NCBI RefSeq assembly: GCF_041261205.1
Contig: NZ_JBGCCH010000008.1
Span: forward strand, 186,001 to 250,000
Source of the DNA: Catenulispora sp. MAP5-51
Lineage (GTDB): Bacteria; Actinomycetota; Actinomycetes; Streptomycetales; Catenulisporaceae
Direction of reading: 5' to 3'
DNA length: 64,000 bases
A model generated the notes under the pieces. It searched no databases, was not told the origin of the DNA, and worked only from the letters and a program-made list of their open reading frames with translations. The first letter of the stretch is position 1; the number at the start of each line of letters is the position of its first letter. A program made the translations under genes and the position numbers. This document shows positions 62,129 to 64,000 of the stretch, piece after piece.

Positions 62129-63162
62129 CGTCCACCATCAATCCGGGTGCCGGAGGCTCCGTGTCGCCGGCCGCGCCCGCGCCGTCCAAGGCCGCACCGG
62201 CCAAGAAACGGGGCAACACCGACCCCCGCTATCTGGCGCTGCGCAACTTCGCGATCTCGATCAGCGTGTTCAACATCTTCGGCTACACCCTGCTGGGCTT
62301 CGAGCAGCCGTGGCTGTGGCCCTTCATCGCGGTGTTCTACGCGTACTTCCTGGAGATCAGCTTCGAGATGATCAGCGCGTGGGCGCAGCGGCGTCCCCGG
62401 CGTTTCATGGGCCGCGGCTTCCGGGGCATGTACGAGTTCCTGCTCCCGGCGCACATCACGGCCCTGGCCTGCAACATGCTGCTGTACGCCAACTCCCAGA
62501 TCTGGCCGATCCTGTTCGCGGTCGGCGTCGGGGTCACCGGCAAACACGCGCTGCAGGCCCCGGTCCAGGGGCGCATGCGGCACTTCATGAACCCGTCGAA
62601 CTTCGGCATCACCATGACGCTGCTGGTGTTCGGCGGCACCTGGATGAGCATCGCGCCGCCGTATGAGTTCACTGAGAAGGCGAACACCTTCTTCCGCGTG
62701 ATGATCATCGTCATCATCGCCACCGCGGGCACCGTCATCAACGCCCTGCTGACCAAGAAGACCCTGCTGATCACCGGCTGGATGGGCGGCTTCTTCCTGC
62801 AGGCCGTGGTGCGGCACTGGATCTGGCACGTGGCGCTGTTCAACGCCTGGGGCCCGATGACCGGCGTGGCGTTCATCCTGTTCAGCAACTACATGATCAG
62901 CGACCCGGGCACCACGCCCTCGCGCCCGCGCAACGGCTTCATGTTCGGCGCCTCGGTCGCCACGGTCTACGGGATCATGATGGTCTTCAACATCGTCTAC
63001 ACCCTGTTCTTCGCCACCTCCTTCGTCTGCGCCGCCCGCGGCGCCGGCTGGTGGGTCGCGCACCTGCTCAAGAAGCGCAAGGCCGCGCGCGGGGCGCAGC
63101 CGATGGCGCCGCTGCCGTACGGCAGGCCCGCGCCGGCCGAGGCCGGGACGATCGCGGCGTGA
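62125..63162 (+). CDS. unbU: Enediyne-locus membrane protein UnbU
   Basis: This 345-residue protein has a Pro/Ala-rich N-terminus (1-35) and about eight to nine membrane segments, among them FAISISVFNIFGYTLLGFE, WLWPFIAVFYAYFLEISFE, FFRVMIIVIIATAGTVINALL and VATVYGIMMVFNIVYTLFF. HFMNPSNFGI and SNYMISDPGTTPSRPRN resemble loops of RnfD/NqrB-type redox membrane proteins. Homologues accompany enediyne PKS genes in the conserved cassette. Its stop overlaps the pksE GTG by 4 bp, so unbV, unbU and pksE are translationally coupled. Confidence 0.92.
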   Translation: MTSTINPGAGGSVSPAAPAPSKAAPAKKRGNTDPRYLALRNFAISISVFNIFGYTLLGFEQPWLWPFIAVFYAYFLEISFEMISAWAQRRPRRFMGRGFRGMYEFLLPAHITALACNMLLYANSQIWPILFAVGVGVTGKHALQAPVQGRMRHFMNPSNFGITMTLLVFGGTWMSIAPPYEFTEKANTFFRVMIIVIIATAGTVINALLTKKTLLITGWMGGFFLQAVVRHWIWHVALFNAWGPMTGVAFILFSNYMISDPGTTPSRPRNGFMFGASVATVYGIMMVFNIVYTLFFATSFVCAARGAGWWVAHLLKKRKAARGAQPMAPLPYGRPAPAEAGTIAA

Positions 63163-64000
63163 ACGCGAAGATCGCCGTCGTCGGCCTCGCCTGCCGCTAT
63201 CCCGACGCCGACTCCCCGCAGCGGCTCTGGGAGAACGTGCTGGCCGGACGCCGGGCCTTCCGGCGCCTGCCGGACGAGCGGATGCGCGCCGAGGACTACT
63301 ACTCGCCCGACCCCACCGCTCCGGACCGGTTCTACTCCGCCAAGGCCGCGGTCATCGAAGGGTTCGAATTCGACCGGGTCAAGTACAAGATCGCCGGCAG
63401 CACCTTCCGGTCCACCGACATGACCCACTGGCTCGCCCTGGACACCGCGTCCCGGGCCCTGGCCGACGCCGGGTTCCCCGACGGCGCGGGCCTGAACGGC
63501 CGGGCCACCGGCGTCATCATCGGCAACACCTTGACCGGCGAGTTCGCCCGGGCCAACGTGATGCGGCTGCGCTGGCCCTACGTGCGGCGCACGGTCGGCG
63601 CCGCCCTGCGCGAGCAGGGCTGGGACGACGCCGAGCTCACCACGTTCCTGGAAACCCTTGAGCAGCGGTACAAAGCACCGTTCCCCGGCATCGACGAGGA
63701 CACCCTGGCCGGCGGCCTGGCCAACACCATCGCCGGCCGGATCTGCAACCACTTCGACTTCGCCGGCGGCGGCTTCACCGTCGACGGGGCCTGCTCCTCC
63801 TCGCTGCTGTCGGTGGCCACCGCGTGCGACGCGCTGGCCGCCGGCCGCCTGGACGCCGCGATCGCCGGCGGCGTGGACCTGAGCATCGACCCCTTCGAGG
63901 TGATCGGGTTCGCCAAGACCGGGGCTCTGGCCACCGGCGAGATGCGGGTCTACGACAAGAAGTCCAACGGCTTCTGGCCCGGCGAGGGCTGCGGGATGCT
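63159..64000 (+). CDS. pksE: Enediyne polyketide synthase PKSE, N-terminal part of the KS domain (truncated by the window)
   Basis: Only the first 280 codons are seen. They encode a ketosynthase starting VNAKIAVVGLACRYPDADSP. The sequence carries blocks characteristic of enediyne iterative PKS: RRAFRRLPDERMR, STFRSTDMTHWLALD, RANVMRLRWPYVRRTVGAAL, KAPFPGIDEDTLAGGLANT and VDGACSSSLLSVATACD (Cys212), rather than the DTACSS of the modular PKS genes in this window. The full protein should continue with AT, ACP, KR, DH and a C-terminal phosphopantetheinyl transferase-like domain. It makes the linear polyene precursor of an enediyne core. Confidence 0.95.
   Translation, partial: MNAKIAVVGLACRYPDADSPQRLWENVLAGRRAFRRLPDERMRAEDYYSPDPTAPDRFYSAKAAVIEGFEFDRVKYKIAGSTFRSTDMTHWLALDTASRALADAGFPDGAGLNGRATGVIIGNTLTGEFARANVMRLRWPYVRRTVGAALREQGWDDAELTTFLETLEQRYKAPFPGIDEDTLAGGLANTIAGRICNHFDFAGGGFTVDGACSSSLLSVATACDALAAGRLDAAIAGGVDLSIDPFEVIGFAKTGALATGEMRVYDKKSNGFWPGEGCGM

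Overview
The window is GC-rich DNA (third codon positions almost all G or C) from what looks like a filamentous actinomycete. GTG and TTG starts, ATGA/GTGA gene overlaps, secreted hydrolases, an Rv3032-like glucosyltransferase next to glgB, and two natural-product loci all fit this. I cannot assign a genus from sequence alone. No rRNA, tRNA, CRISPR array or insertion sequence was seen.

Left part (1-30932, minus strand): a modular type I polyketide locus read right to left. It begins with four short genes that match the established tetronate-ring cassette: an FkbH-like glyceryl-ACP synthase, a free ACP, an E2-type acyltransferase and an alpha/beta hydrolase of the acetate-eliminating type. Two giant PKS genes follow. 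The first has a KSQ-AT-ACP loading module and two KS-AT-DH-KR-ACP modules. The second has KS-AT-DH(dead)-KR-ACP, KS-AT-DH-KR-ACP and a further KS, then leaves the window. AT motifs predict methylmalonate (decarboxylated to a propionyl starter), malonate, malonate, methylmalonate, malonate. The predicted growing chain is therefore an ethyl-ended conjugated diene followed by a hydroxyl/methyl unit and another alkene. The KAS III-like enzyme that normally joins glyceryl-ACP to the chain is not in the window.

Middle (31194-59839): housekeeping, regulatory and catabolic genes. They comprise a UspA-like small protein; a PucR-type regulator divergent from a three-gene run of secreted proteins (SGNH lipase, GxSxG esterase, unknown); a secD fragment; a cytochrome P450; an acyl-CoA dehydrogenase divergent from a PadR regulator; an FAD monooxygenase; a SnoaL-like protein and an MDR oxidoreductase divergent from a LysR regulator; a lipoprotein; a GH63-like glucosidase divergent from a glycogen operon (debranching enzyme, GT4 glucosyltransferase, GlgB); a cyclase-like toroid protein; a YrhB/Imm35-like protein; a two-component system with an ABC exporter; and a DinB/SCP2-type protein.

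Right edge (60125-64000, plus strand): the start of an enediyne locus. unbV, unbU and the 5' part of the enediyne PKS gene (pksE) are linked by 4-bp overlaps. Two unrelated polyketide systems, a tetronate type and an enediyne, thus lie about 29 kb apart, and both are cut by the window ends.

A recurring oddity is in-frame microsatellite-like repeats in protein linkers (PKS interdomain linkers, the FkbH linker, the E2 C-terminus and the debranching enzyme).
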